Assembly: GCA_934668295.1 (NCBI GenBank)
Contig: CAKUND010000054.1
Span: 1 to 12,519 of the forward strand
DNA: 12,519 nt
Direction of reading: 5' to 3'
Source of the DNA: an uncultured Oscillospiraceae bacterium
GTDB lineage: Bacteria; Bacillota; Clostridia; Oscillospirales; Oscillospiraceae
The notes beneath the pieces are model-generated. The model was not told the origin of the DNA. It did not search any database and saw only the letters and a program-made list of their open reading frames with translations. This document shows positions 1 to 6,629 of this stretch, one piece after another; position 1 is the stretch's first letter, and each line of letters opens with the position of its first letter. A program made the position numbers and the translations under genes.

Positions 1-1163
1 CCGGCCAGCATGATGCTGACGCTGATGAGGCCGGTCGAGAGCGCGCCGCCGATCTTGTTGACGAGCGGCTGGATGGAGAAAGTGATGGATTCCGAGCGCC
101 GGCCCAGCTTCCACTGGCCGTACTCGATGGTGTCCGCGAGGAACATGAGCATCAGCAGCTGGATAAACGCCTGTCCGACAAACATCAAAATCGCAGAGAC
201 GGCGATCAGGCCGATGGAATGCTCGGCAAAGAAGAAGGCCAGATAGCCCGCGACCACAAGCACCGTCGCGCCGGTGTAGAGCTGGCGGCGGTCATATTTT
301 TTGGAGAACAGCGGGAAGATCATCAGTGCCGCCAGCTGTGCCACGCCGCAGACAGCAGCCAGAATGGCGTACATGTTGATATCACCGTAGAGGTACTGCA
401 TGTAATACGTCGCGAAGCCCGTCGTCGTGCAGTAGCCGACCATGAACAGCGCCATAGCCAGCGTTGTCCACATCAGCTGGTCGTTTTTCGTGATGGCGTT
501 CCACATGTCGCGGATGGTGAACTTCTCCTCGTCTTCCTTGATCTCGCTGTTCTCCTTCACGCCGAACAGCGGGAAACAGAGTCCTGCCAGGTATATCACG
601 CTCACTGCGACGGCAACCGTCATCCACGCCTTCGGCGTGTTGCCGAGCGCGGCGGTGATGGGCTGCCAGCCGACCATGATGATGTACATGCCGATATTCG
701 CGCAGATGCGCGCAAACGCACCGTAATTTTCGCGCTGCTTCTGATCCTGCGTCAAAGCGGGCAGGAGCGTCCAATACGCAATGTCATTGATGCCGTAGCT
801 GATATCCCAGAGGACATACGCAACTGCGAAGAAAATGACATAGGCCGTGCCGGTGCCGACGTTGCCGAACAGGATCAGATAGAAGATCACAGATACGACG
901 CCGCCGACCAGGATCGCGGGCTTGAATTTGCCCCATTTTGTGTGAATATTGTCGATGACAAGTCCCGTGATGGGGTCGTTCAGCGCATCTGCGATGCGAA
1001 GAACCGAAAGCACAAGGCTCACCGCCGCAAACACGTGGATGGGCAGCGAGAGAATATTGGACAGGAAATACAAAAGTGCATTTGCCTCAAACGCATAGAA
1101 CATGTCGCGCCCGATCGTGCCGAGGCCGAAGAAATATTTGTTGCGGCGGTCAAGATTTTTCAT
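1..1163 (-). CDS. GPH-family (MelB-like) cation:sugar symporter, 3' end outside window
   Basis: Glycoside-pentoside-hexuronide:cation symporter in the inner membrane, expected to import a small glycoside with Na+ or H+. 387 codons are visible; the family is usually about 440-480 residues, so the last transmembrane segments lie beyond the left edge. Repeated hydrophobic segments span the whole reading. Family marks: LNDPITG followed by KWGKFKP at residues 61-82, NDIAYW near 126-131, and DTIEYGQWKLGRRSES at 344-359. By alignment from memory, Asp20, Asp59, Asp63, Asp127 and Lys370 match MelB Asp19, Asp55, Asp59, Asp124 and Lys377, the cation- and sugar-site residues, so the transporter looks functional. 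The ATG (1161-1163) overlaps the stop of the upstream alpha-galactosidase as ATGA, and a GGAGG site sits 7 nt upstream (1171-1175). Third gene of the GH1-GH36 operon. Substrate is inferred from its neighbours: alpha-galactosides and/or beta-glucosides. Confidence 0.93.
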   Translation of the reverse strand, partial: MKNLDRRNKYFFGLGTIGRDMFYAFEANALLYFLSNILSLPIHVFAAVSLVLSVLRIADALNDPITGLVIDNIHTKWGKFKPAILVGGVVSVIFYLILFGNVGTGTAYVIFFAVAYVLWDISYGINDIAYWTLLPALTQDQKQRENYGAFARICANIGMYIIMVGWQPITAALGNTPKAWMTVAVAVSVIYLAGLCFPLFGVKENSEIKEDEEKFTIRDMWNAITKNDQLMWTTLAMALFMVGYCTTTGFATYYMQYLYGDINMYAILAAVCGVAQLAALMIFPLFSKKYDRRQLYTGATVLVVAGYLAFFFAEHSIGLIAVSAILMFVGQAFIQLLMLMFLADTIEYGQWKLGRRSESITFSIQPLVNKIGGALSTGLISVSIMLA

Positions 1164-3439
1164 GACTGCACCTCCCGGATGAAATAAAGATTGGAACCGA
1201 AGTCACCCTGCATGCGCCCGTCTGCGTCGTAGCCGGTCCCGGCAAAGCGCGGCGCAAGCATGATCCCGGCGCCATAGGCCGCGCCGGAGGCCGTGACAGT
1301 CTGCTGGCCGTCGTACATTTTATAATAGCTGTCCGCCGTCTGCACGGCGAGGCCGTTCGGGTTCAGCTTCACAGGCAGCACATGGCGCAGAAGCGAGCCG
1401 AAATCGCCGACGCGCAGCAGCTGCGCCCGGCTTTCGAGCCGGTAGCGTCTGCCTGCCTCCAGTCCCGTCACGCGCAGCCGCTCATAGCCCGGCGCGGCGC
1501 ACTGTAAGCCGCGGAACACGCCTGCGATCGTCTCCTCCTTTGTCTGCACCTGCCAGACCATTCCGCCGCCGTCCGTTTTGCCCCGTGTGAAGCGGCCATA
1601 CTGCAGCGTGCGGCGGTGCGCCTTGTAGAACTCGATCTGCGCCCGGATCTCTGCCTGCTCAACAGGAAGCAGCTCCGCAAGATCCAGCTCGTAGCCAAGA
1701 CAGCCGAACATGCTGACATTTCCGCGCGTGGAAAGCGGCGTTGCGCGCAGCGTCTGTGCGTGCGGGCCTGCCGACACGTGTGCGCCGAAAGTCGAGGGCG
1801 GATAGAGATAGCTGAGACTCTGCTGGATGCGCAGACGCTCGATGGGATCGGTATCGTCCGAGCACCAGATCTGCGGCGAGAAATACAGCATGCCGCAGTC
1901 GAACCGGTTCCCGCCGGACGAGCAGCTTTCAAGCAATATTTCGGGCCGCGGCTCAAAAATGCGGCGCAGCACGTCATAAAGTCCGAGGACAAATGCGTGC
2001 TGCTTCGCGCCCAGCGCGCAGGAATGGCGGTTCATGTCCCACTTGACATAGGAAATGGGCGCGGAATCGAGGATCCCGCCGACACTTTCGACGATATAGT
2101 CCCGCACCTCCGGCTTCGTGAAATCGAGCAGCAGCTGGTGCCGGCCCAGAAGATCAGTGCGGCCAAGACTGTCATGCAGCGCCCAGTCCGGGTGCGCGCG
2201 GTAAAGCTCCGAATCCGGGCTGACGGATTCCGGCTCGAACCAGAGTCCAAATTGCAGTCCCATCGCATTCAGCTTCTCACCGAGGCCCTTCAGGCCGCCC
2301 GGAAGCTTTTTCGTGTTTACGGAATAATCGCCGAGACTGCTGGTGTCGCTGTCGCGCTTTCCGAACCAGCCGTCGTCGAGCACGAACAACTCGCAGCCCA
2401 GCTGCTTTGCAAGCTTTCCGAGCCGCAGGAGCTTCGCCTCCGTGAAGTCGAACATGCAGCCCTCCCAGCTGTTGTAGACGATGGGCCGCGGCCGGTTTCT
2501 CCAATACGGCGGAATGAGCGATTCATTAACATAACGTCCAAAGCACTCCGTCACGCCGCCGAAGCCTGCGTCGGACCACGCCATAACAGCCTCCGGCGTC
2601 TCAAACTGCTCCCCGGGCGCAAGCTCCCAGCTGAAATTCGCGGGAGAAATGCCCTGCATCACGCGCGTGAGACCCTGCAGGCTCCTCTGCGCGCTCAGAT
2701 AATGACTGCCGGAATAGAGCAGATTGAAGCCGCAGACCGCGCCGGCTGTCTCTGCCGCGTCCGGCGCGGCAAGCAGGAAGCCGGGATTCGCGCGGCTGGA
2801 CGACGCGCCGGTCGTGCTCTCCAGACAGGCCCGCGCCATGGTGACAGGCGTTTCGGTATGCTGCATCTCCGCGATCCAGCCGCCGGAAAAGGTATGCAGC
2901 GTCCAGTCGCCCGGAAGATCCGCGCAGCTGCTCATGAGCTTCCGGATGGAAACCGGCGCGTCGCCGCAGTTTTCCAGGATCGCCCTGCGCGTAAAGACCG
3001 TCGGCAGAACGCCGTACAGAAGCGTCAGCCGGAGCTTTGCCACGCGATCCTCCAGATAGACGGCAAGAACCGTCTGCCCGCGCGAGACCGGCAGCGCGGA
3101 GGGCAGGGGAGTCTTCAGCGCCTCGCAGCCGGTATATCGGAACTCTGTGGAGATCGGCAAGCTGTTCTGCATCAGCTCTGCCGGACTTTCGCGGTAATCG
3201 CCGCGCCCGCAGCCGCTCCATTCGAGCGGGAAAATATCCAGACAGTTGGCGTTGGAGCCCTCCTGGTAGAGCGTGCTGTCGCCCCAGCCGCAGCCGGGCC
3301 GGACGGCGAGCGCGTCGGCATCGGATGCGCTGACGCGTGCACCGAAGTGCAGATGCTCCAGAAATCCGTCTTTGATACGGAACAGATAGGAGCTTTTTTC
3401 GTTTTGCAGATGAAATACACCGTGTCTGACTGTGATCAT
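1160..3439 (-). CDS. GH36 alpha-galactosidase
   Basis: Retaining alpha-galactosidase of glycoside hydrolase family 36, releasing terminal alpha-galactose from melibiose, raffinose or stachyose-like sugars. It is 759 residues, near the usual 720-750 of bacterial tetrameric GH36 enzymes. An N-terminal beta-sandwich fills about residues 1-310, the catalytic barrel about 315-650 and a C-terminal beta domain the rest. In the barrel: LFVLDDGWFG (351-360, substrate-binding Asp pair), YVKWDMNRH (464-472, nucleophile Asp468), ESCSSGG (504-510) and WCSDDTD (525-531, acid/base probably Asp528). No signal peptide, so cytoplasmic. The start at 3439 is the only reasonable in-frame ATG and overlaps the GH1 stop (ATGA). 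Its GGAGG (3453-3457) is 13 nt upstream, a longish gap that fits translational coupling. It sits between a GH1 enzyme and a GPH symporter, implying hydrolysis of imported, unphosphorylated sugars. Family assignment is secure; the exact substrate is not. Confidence 0.96.
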   Translation of the reverse strand: MITVRHGVFHLQNEKSSYLFRIKDGFLEHLHFGARVSASDADALAVRPGCGWGDSTLYQEGSNANCLDIFPLEWSGCGRGDYRESPAELMQNSLPISTEFRYTGCEALKTPLPSALPVSRGQTVLAVYLEDRVAKLRLTLLYGVLPTVFTRRAILENCGDAPVSIRKLMSSCADLPGDWTLHTFSGGWIAEMQHTETPVTMARACLESTTGASSSRANPGFLLAAPDAAETAGAVCGFNLLYSGSHYLSAQRSLQGLTRVMQGISPANFSWELAPGEQFETPEAVMAWSDAGFGGVTECFGRYVNESLIPPYWRNRPRPIVYNSWEGCMFDFTEAKLLRLGKLAKQLGCELFVLDDGWFGKRDSDTSSLGDYSVNTKKLPGGLKGLGEKLNAMGLQFGLWFEPESVSPDSELYRAHPDWALHDSLGRTDLLGRHQLLLDFTKPEVRDYIVESVGGILDSAPISYVKWDMNRHSCALGAKQHAFVLGLYDVLRRIFEPRPEILLESCSSGGNRFDCGMLYFSPQIWCSDDTDPIERLRIQQSLSYLYPPSTFGAHVSAGPHAQTLRATPLSTRGNVSMFGCLGYELDLAELLPVEQAEIRAQIEFYKAHRRTLQYGRFTRGKTDGGGMVWQVQTKEETIAGVFRGLQCAAPGYERLRVTGLEAGRRYRLESRAQLLRVGDFGSLLRHVLPVKLNPNGLAVQTADSYYKMYDGQQTVTASGAAYGAGIMLAPRFAGTGYDADGRMQGDFGSNLYFIREVQS

Positions 3440-4722
3440 TCGATACGGTAGACCTCCCCTCTGACATACGCGTCGTAGGCCTCGTCTGTCACGCCGCCAT
3501 TGCGGATCATATCGGCGTAGAATTCACCGGAGCGCTTGATCGTGCGCGTCTGCGTAGCGTAATCGACGTTGATGAGGCCGAAGCGTGCGCTCTCGCCCTC
3601 AAGCCACTCAAAATTGTCGCAGAAGCACCAGTGGTAATACCGCTCAAACGGCAGCCCGGAGCGGAGCATGGACTTCAGATGCTCATAGATATACCGGGCG
3701 CGGAAGCTGTCCTGATTGTCGCAGGTGCCGTTTTCCGTGACCCAGATGGGACGCACAAGGAGCTTTTCCAGCTTCTGCGCGACCTGCGGCAGACCATCAG
3801 GATAGATCTCCCAGCCGAGATCATTGCGCGGGCTGTTTTTCCGTACGCCGTCGGCAAAGCCTGTGACGGTCGAGCGCGAGTAATAGTTGACGCCGTGGAA
3901 ATCGCAGTATTCGCCCTTCGGGAGCTTCCAATGATTTTTCAGCGGCAGACGGAAGACGCCCGTGGACATGGCCTGCGTGATCGCACCCTGAAACAGCCAC
4001 TCCACAGCCCTGGCTGCAGCGGCCTGCACGGGATTTTTCGGGTTTTCCGGCTCAAAAACGCGCAGATGATTCGCAAAGCCGACCATGGTATCGGAACAGC
4101 CCATGGCCTCGCGCGTCTCGTGGAGCATCTGATAGCAGCGGATGTGGCAGTACGCCATGTTTTCCAGCACCGTGAATGTTTCGGAAAAGCTCTTGTGTCC
4201 GGGCGGCCAGCCGCCGAAGAAATAACCGTTCGTGGCGTAGACGTTCGGCTCGTTGATGGTGATCCAGTCGCTGACCAGATCGCCGAAGCGGTCGGCGCAG
4301 AGCTTGGCGAAGGACAGAAAATCATCGAGATTTTCCCGCTTCGCAAACGCGCCCAGCCGCTCAAACCACATGGGGTTGGAAAAATGATGGATGGTCAGCA
4401 GCGGCCGGATGCCGAGCTGACGCAGATATTCGAGCTCCGCGCGGTAATGCGCAATGGCAGACTCGTCGACCTCGCCGCGGGCCGGCATGATACGCGCCCA
4501 CTCCACGCCCAATCGGGCGACAGGCAGGTGCAGACCCGCCATCAGCGCGCAGTCCTCGCGCCAGCGGTTCCAGTGGTCGTCGGCCACCGCCGGGTCGGAG
4601 CCGTCCTTGATCCTGCCCTGATGGTACCAGTCGTTCCAGCTGCTGCCGACCTCGCCGCCCTCGATCTGCGCCGAAGCGGAGCTGGCGCCGAGCAAAAAAA
4701 CCTCGGGGAACTGTAGACGCAT
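3436..4722 (-). CDS. GH1 beta-glycosidase (beta-glucosidase type)
   Basis: Retaining beta-glycosidase of family GH1, 428 residues, slightly shorter than the usual 440-480. Landmarks in order: SAQIEGG with sugar-binding Gln19, RLGVEWARI (70-78), HHF at 112-114, TINEPN with acid/base Glu158 (155-160), WVTENG with nucleophile Glu330 (327-332), and NFEWLEGESARFGL (370-383). Glu372-Trp373 in the last motif is the pair that binds an unmodified glucose or galactose. 6-phospho-beta-glucosidases carry a different phosphate-binding segment there, so this enzyme probably takes unphosphorylated sugars. This fits the downstream symporter rather than a PTS. No signal peptide. The ATG at 4722 is chosen because AAGGAGGA (4729-4736) lies 6 nt upstream and the protein then begins where GH1 enzymes normally do; a longer open frame reaches 4803 but adds non-conserved sequence over the promoter. 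First gene of the operon. Specificity (glucoside, galactoside, other) cannot be read from sequence. Confidence 0.94.
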   Translation of the reverse strand: MRLQFPEVFLLGASSASAQIEGGEVGSSWNDWYHQGRIKDGSDPAVADDHWNRWREDCALMAGLHLPVARLGVEWARIMPARGEVDESAIAHYRAELEYLRQLGIRPLLTIHHFSNPMWFERLGAFAKRENLDDFLSFAKLCADRFGDLVSDWITINEPNVYATNGYFFGGWPPGHKSFSETFTVLENMAYCHIRCYQMLHETREAMGCSDTMVGFANHLRVFEPENPKNPVQAAAARAVEWLFQGAITQAMSTGVFRLPLKNHWKLPKGEYCDFHGVNYYSRSTVTGFADGVRKNSPRNDLGWEIYPDGLPQVAQKLEKLLVRPIWVTENGTCDNQDSFRARYIYEHLKSMLRSGLPFERYYHWCFCDNFEWLEGESARFGLINVDYATQTRTIKRSGEFYADMIRNGGVTDEAYDAYVRGEVYRIE

Positions 4723-4728
4723 AGGGTA

Positions 4729-4736
4729 TCCTCCTT
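4729..4736 (-). promoter_or_regulatory. Ribosome binding site of the GH1 gene
   Basis: AAGGAGGA read on the minus strand, 6 nt from the ATG at 4722. This near-perfect anti-16S match decides the start of the GH1 gene against the longer frame opening at 4803. Confidence 0.85.
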
Positions 4737-4756
4737 CATCCTCTGTCGTATACATA

Positions 4757-4782
4757 TATGTGTTCTTATTGTATGTGTTTTT
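4757..4782. repeat. Tandem 11-bp direct repeat at the GH1 operon promoter
   Basis: TATGTGTTCTT (4757-4767) and TATGTGTTTTT (4772-4782) differ at one base and are 15 bp apart, start to start. They bracket and partly overlap the -10 box of the GH1 operon and the likely transcription start. Position and tandem arrangement suggest a regulator binding site; the protein is unknown and none is encoded nearby in the window. Confidence 0.5.
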
Positions 4783-4796
4783 CCGGACTCCCGCAA
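4768..4796 (-). promoter_or_regulatory. Candidate sigma-A promoter of the GH1-GH36-GPH operon
   Basis: On the minus strand a -10 box TACAAT (4768-4773) lies 17 bp from a weak -35, TTGCGG (4791-4796, three of six consensus bases). A perfect TTGACA lies just upstream (4798-4803) but its gap to the -10 is 24 bp, too long. Initiation near 4761 would give a leader of roughly 38 nt carrying the ribosome binding site. The weak -35 suggests that an activator or other control may be needed. Confidence 0.5.
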
Positions 4797-4865
4797 GTGT
4801 CAATTTTGGACGAAAGCAGACATAAAAATCTGTTCAGGTTTCCATATAGCGAAATTCCGATGATA

Positions 4866-4874
4866 TGTTACAAT
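4866..4874 (+). promoter_or_regulatory. Candidate extended -10 promoter of the GH13 gene
   Basis: TGTTACAAT contains the extended -10 TG-N-TACAAT (TG at 4866-4867, TACAAT at 4869-4874). No good -35 is found 16-18 bp upstream, which is common for extended -10 promoters. Initiation near 4881 gives a leader of about 36 nt before the ATG at 4917. Confidence 0.5.
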
Positions 4875-4916
4875 AATGATGTTGTTATGGAAACCAACAA
4901 ACGGCATGGGGGAAAA

Positions 4917-6572
4917 ATGAATATGCGTCATACAAGATGGTACAAGGACAAGGTTTTTTATCAGATCTGGCCCCGAAGCTTCCGTGACGGCAACGGAGAC
5001 GGGATCGGCGATCTGTGGGGCGTGCTGGAAAAGCTGGACTATCTGAAAGAGCTCGGCGTCGACGGCGTCTGGTTCTCGCCGCTCTATCCGTCGCCCGGCG
5101 CGGACTGCGGCTATGATATTTCGGATTATATGGACATCGCGCCGGAATACGGCGGCATGGAGGCGTTCCGGGCCGTTCTGGACGGCCTTCACCAGCGCGG
5201 GATGAAGCTTATCATGGATCTGGTCGTCAATCACACGAGCGACGAGCACGAATGGTTCCAGAAATCCCGGCGGCGCATCGAGCCGTATACCGATTATTAC
5301 ATCTGGCGGCCCGCAAAGCCGAACGGCAAGCTGCCCAATAACTGGGACAGCCATTTTGAGGGCAAGGCGTGGCAGTGGGACGATCTGCGGCAGGAGTATT
5401 ATCTGCATTTGTTCGCCGTCAAGCAGCCGGATCTCAACATGGACAATCCGCTTGTCAGGATCGAGGTCAAGAAGATCCTCAAGTTCTGGCTCGATCTCGG
5501 CGTCGACGGCTTCCGCGAGGACGTCATCACCTTCATTTCCAAAAGGAGCGGCCTGCCGGACGATCATCTGTTCCCGGTTTTCAAAGGCATCCGGTTTTAT
5601 AACCACGGCCCGCACATCCACGAGTATCTGCAGGAATTCCGGCGTGACGTGCTGGAAAATTACGACTGCATGACCATCGCCGAAGCGCCGCTCGTCACGC
5701 CGCAGCGTGCGCTGGATTACATCGAAGAATCGGACACAAACGAGATCGACATGATGATCCAGTTCCAGTGCATGTGCGCCGACTGCTTCTTTACGGATTA
5801 TATGCCGCGCAAATTCTCCTTAAAACGCCTGCGCAAAGCCTTTTCCAGCTGGCAGACGCAGCTGGACGGACGCGGCTGGAATGCGCTGTACCTTGAAAAT
5901 CACGACCATCCGCGTGTCATTTCACGCTATGGAAGCGAAAAATACCGCGTCGAGAGCGGCAAAATGCTGGCTGTCAGCTATCTGTTTTTAAAAGGTACGC
6001 CGTTCATCTATCAGGGGCAGGAGATCGGCATGACGAACTGGTATCCGGAGAGCACCGGCATGTATGAGGATGTCCAGACCCGCAACCAGCATCAGGATTG
6101 GCCGGAAGAAAAGCGCCTCGCGCTCTACCACCGTGCTTCGCGCGATTCGGCCCGGACGCCTGTGCAGTGGACGGATGGTGAAAACGCCGGCTTCACGACC
6201 GGTACGCCATGGTTTTATGTCAACGAAAACTACAAAAACATCAACGTCGAGCAGGCGCAGAACGACCCGGATTCGATCCTGCATTTCTATAAGAAAGCGA
6301 TTGCCCTGCGCAAGAGCTTGCCCGTCGTCCGCGACGGCAGCTATCAGGAATATTACAGAGGCTCCGACAAGCTTTACGTCTATGCCCGTGAAACAAAGGA
6401 GCAGAAGCTGCTGGTGATCTGTTCCTTCACTGACAAGCCCGTGCGCTTTCAGGCGCCGTATAACTTCTCACTCAGCGACATGAAGCTGCTTCTGACGAAT
6501 TACGACGATACCCGCGAAGAAAACAGCTTTACTACCCGGCCATACGAGGCCCGTGTCTATCTGTACGAATAA
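4917..6572 (+). CDS. GH13 alpha-glucosidase, oligo-1,6-glucosidase type
   Basis: Cytoplasmic alpha-glucosidase of GH13, closest in layout to subfamily 31 (oligo-1,6-glucosidase, isomaltase, trehalose-6-phosphate hydrolase group). It is 551 residues, the usual family length. Motifs: calcium-type loop DGNGDGIGD (24-32), region I DLVVNHTS (101-108), region II GFREDVI with nucleophile Asp202 (198-204), region III TIAEAP with acid/base Glu256 (253-258), region IV ENHDHPR with His329-Asp330 (327-333), then a C-terminal beta domain. Val203 directly after the nucleophile is the residue linked in this family to alpha-1,6 preference. AEAP in region III differs from the common GEMP. The ATG at 4917 follows GGGGGAAAA (4908-4916); ATG 4923 is a close alternative, while ATG 4887 would sit almost on the predicted transcript start. 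Divergent from the GH1-GH36-symporter operon and probably co-regulated. Ends at a strong terminator. Confidence 0.93.
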   Translation: MNMRHTRWYKDKVFYQIWPRSFRDGNGDGIGDLWGVLEKLDYLKELGVDGVWFSPLYPSPGADCGYDISDYMDIAPEYGGMEAFRAVLDGLHQRGMKLIMDLVVNHTSDEHEWFQKSRRRIEPYTDYYIWRPAKPNGKLPNNWDSHFEGKAWQWDDLRQEYYLHLFAVKQPDLNMDNPLVRIEVKKILKFWLDLGVDGFREDVITFISKRSGLPDDHLFPVFKGIRFYNHGPHIHEYLQEFRRDVLENYDCMTIAEAPLVTPQRALDYIEESDTNEIDMMIQFQCMCADCFFTDYMPRKFSLKRLRKAFSSWQTQLDGRGWNALYLENHDHPRVISRYGSEKYRVESGKMLAVSYLFLKGTPFIYQGQEIGMTNWYPESTGMYEDVQTRNQHQDWPEEKRLALYHRASRDSARTPVQWTDGENAGFTTGTPWFYVNENYKNINVEQAQNDPDSILHFYKKAIALRKSLPVVRDGSYQEYYRGSDKLYVYARETKEQKLLVICSFTDKPVRFQAPYNFSLSDMKLLLTNYDDTREENSFTTRPYEARVYLYE

Positions 6573-6584
6573 AATCGCGCACAA

Positions 6585-6629
6585 AGCCCCCGGCTTTCTC
6601 CCTGAAAAGAGAAGGCCGGGGGCTGTTTT
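6585..6629. terminator. Strong intrinsic terminator shared by convergent genes
   Basis: A 16-bp stem with one G-U pair (6585-6600 with 6609-6624) and an 8-nt loop CCTGAAAA, largely GC. On the plus strand it is followed by GTTTT and terminates the GH13 gene 12 nt after its stop. On the minus strand the same stem starts 3 nt after the stop of the DUF4097 gene; its trailing T run is weaker, so minus-strand termination is less certain. Confidence 0.88.

Noticed and set aside
219..1187. Plus-strand open frame of 322 codons over the symporter gene
   Set aside because: It has low-complexity, Arg/His/Asp-rich sequence with no family pattern and lies antisense to a clear GPH transporter. GC-rich codon bias opens such frames.
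1616..3451. Plus-strand open frame of 611 codons antisense to the GH36 gene
   Set aside because: Long but Arg/Ala-rich without motifs or a proper ribosome binding site; the opposite strand carries a full set of GH36 catalytic motifs.
3631..4716. Plus-strand open frame of 361 codons antisense to the GH1 gene
   Set aside because: No recognisable domain; shadow of the GH1 reading.
4723..4803. N-terminal extension of the GH1 protein back to 4803
   Set aside because: It would translate the promoter and the direct repeats; the residues match no GH1 feature, and a near-perfect ribosome binding site marks 4722.
4758..4916. N-terminal extension of the GH13 protein to 4758 or 4887
   Set aside because: The family starts near the WYKDKVFYQIWPRSF block, and the extended -10 at 4866-4874 would lie inside or next to the extension.
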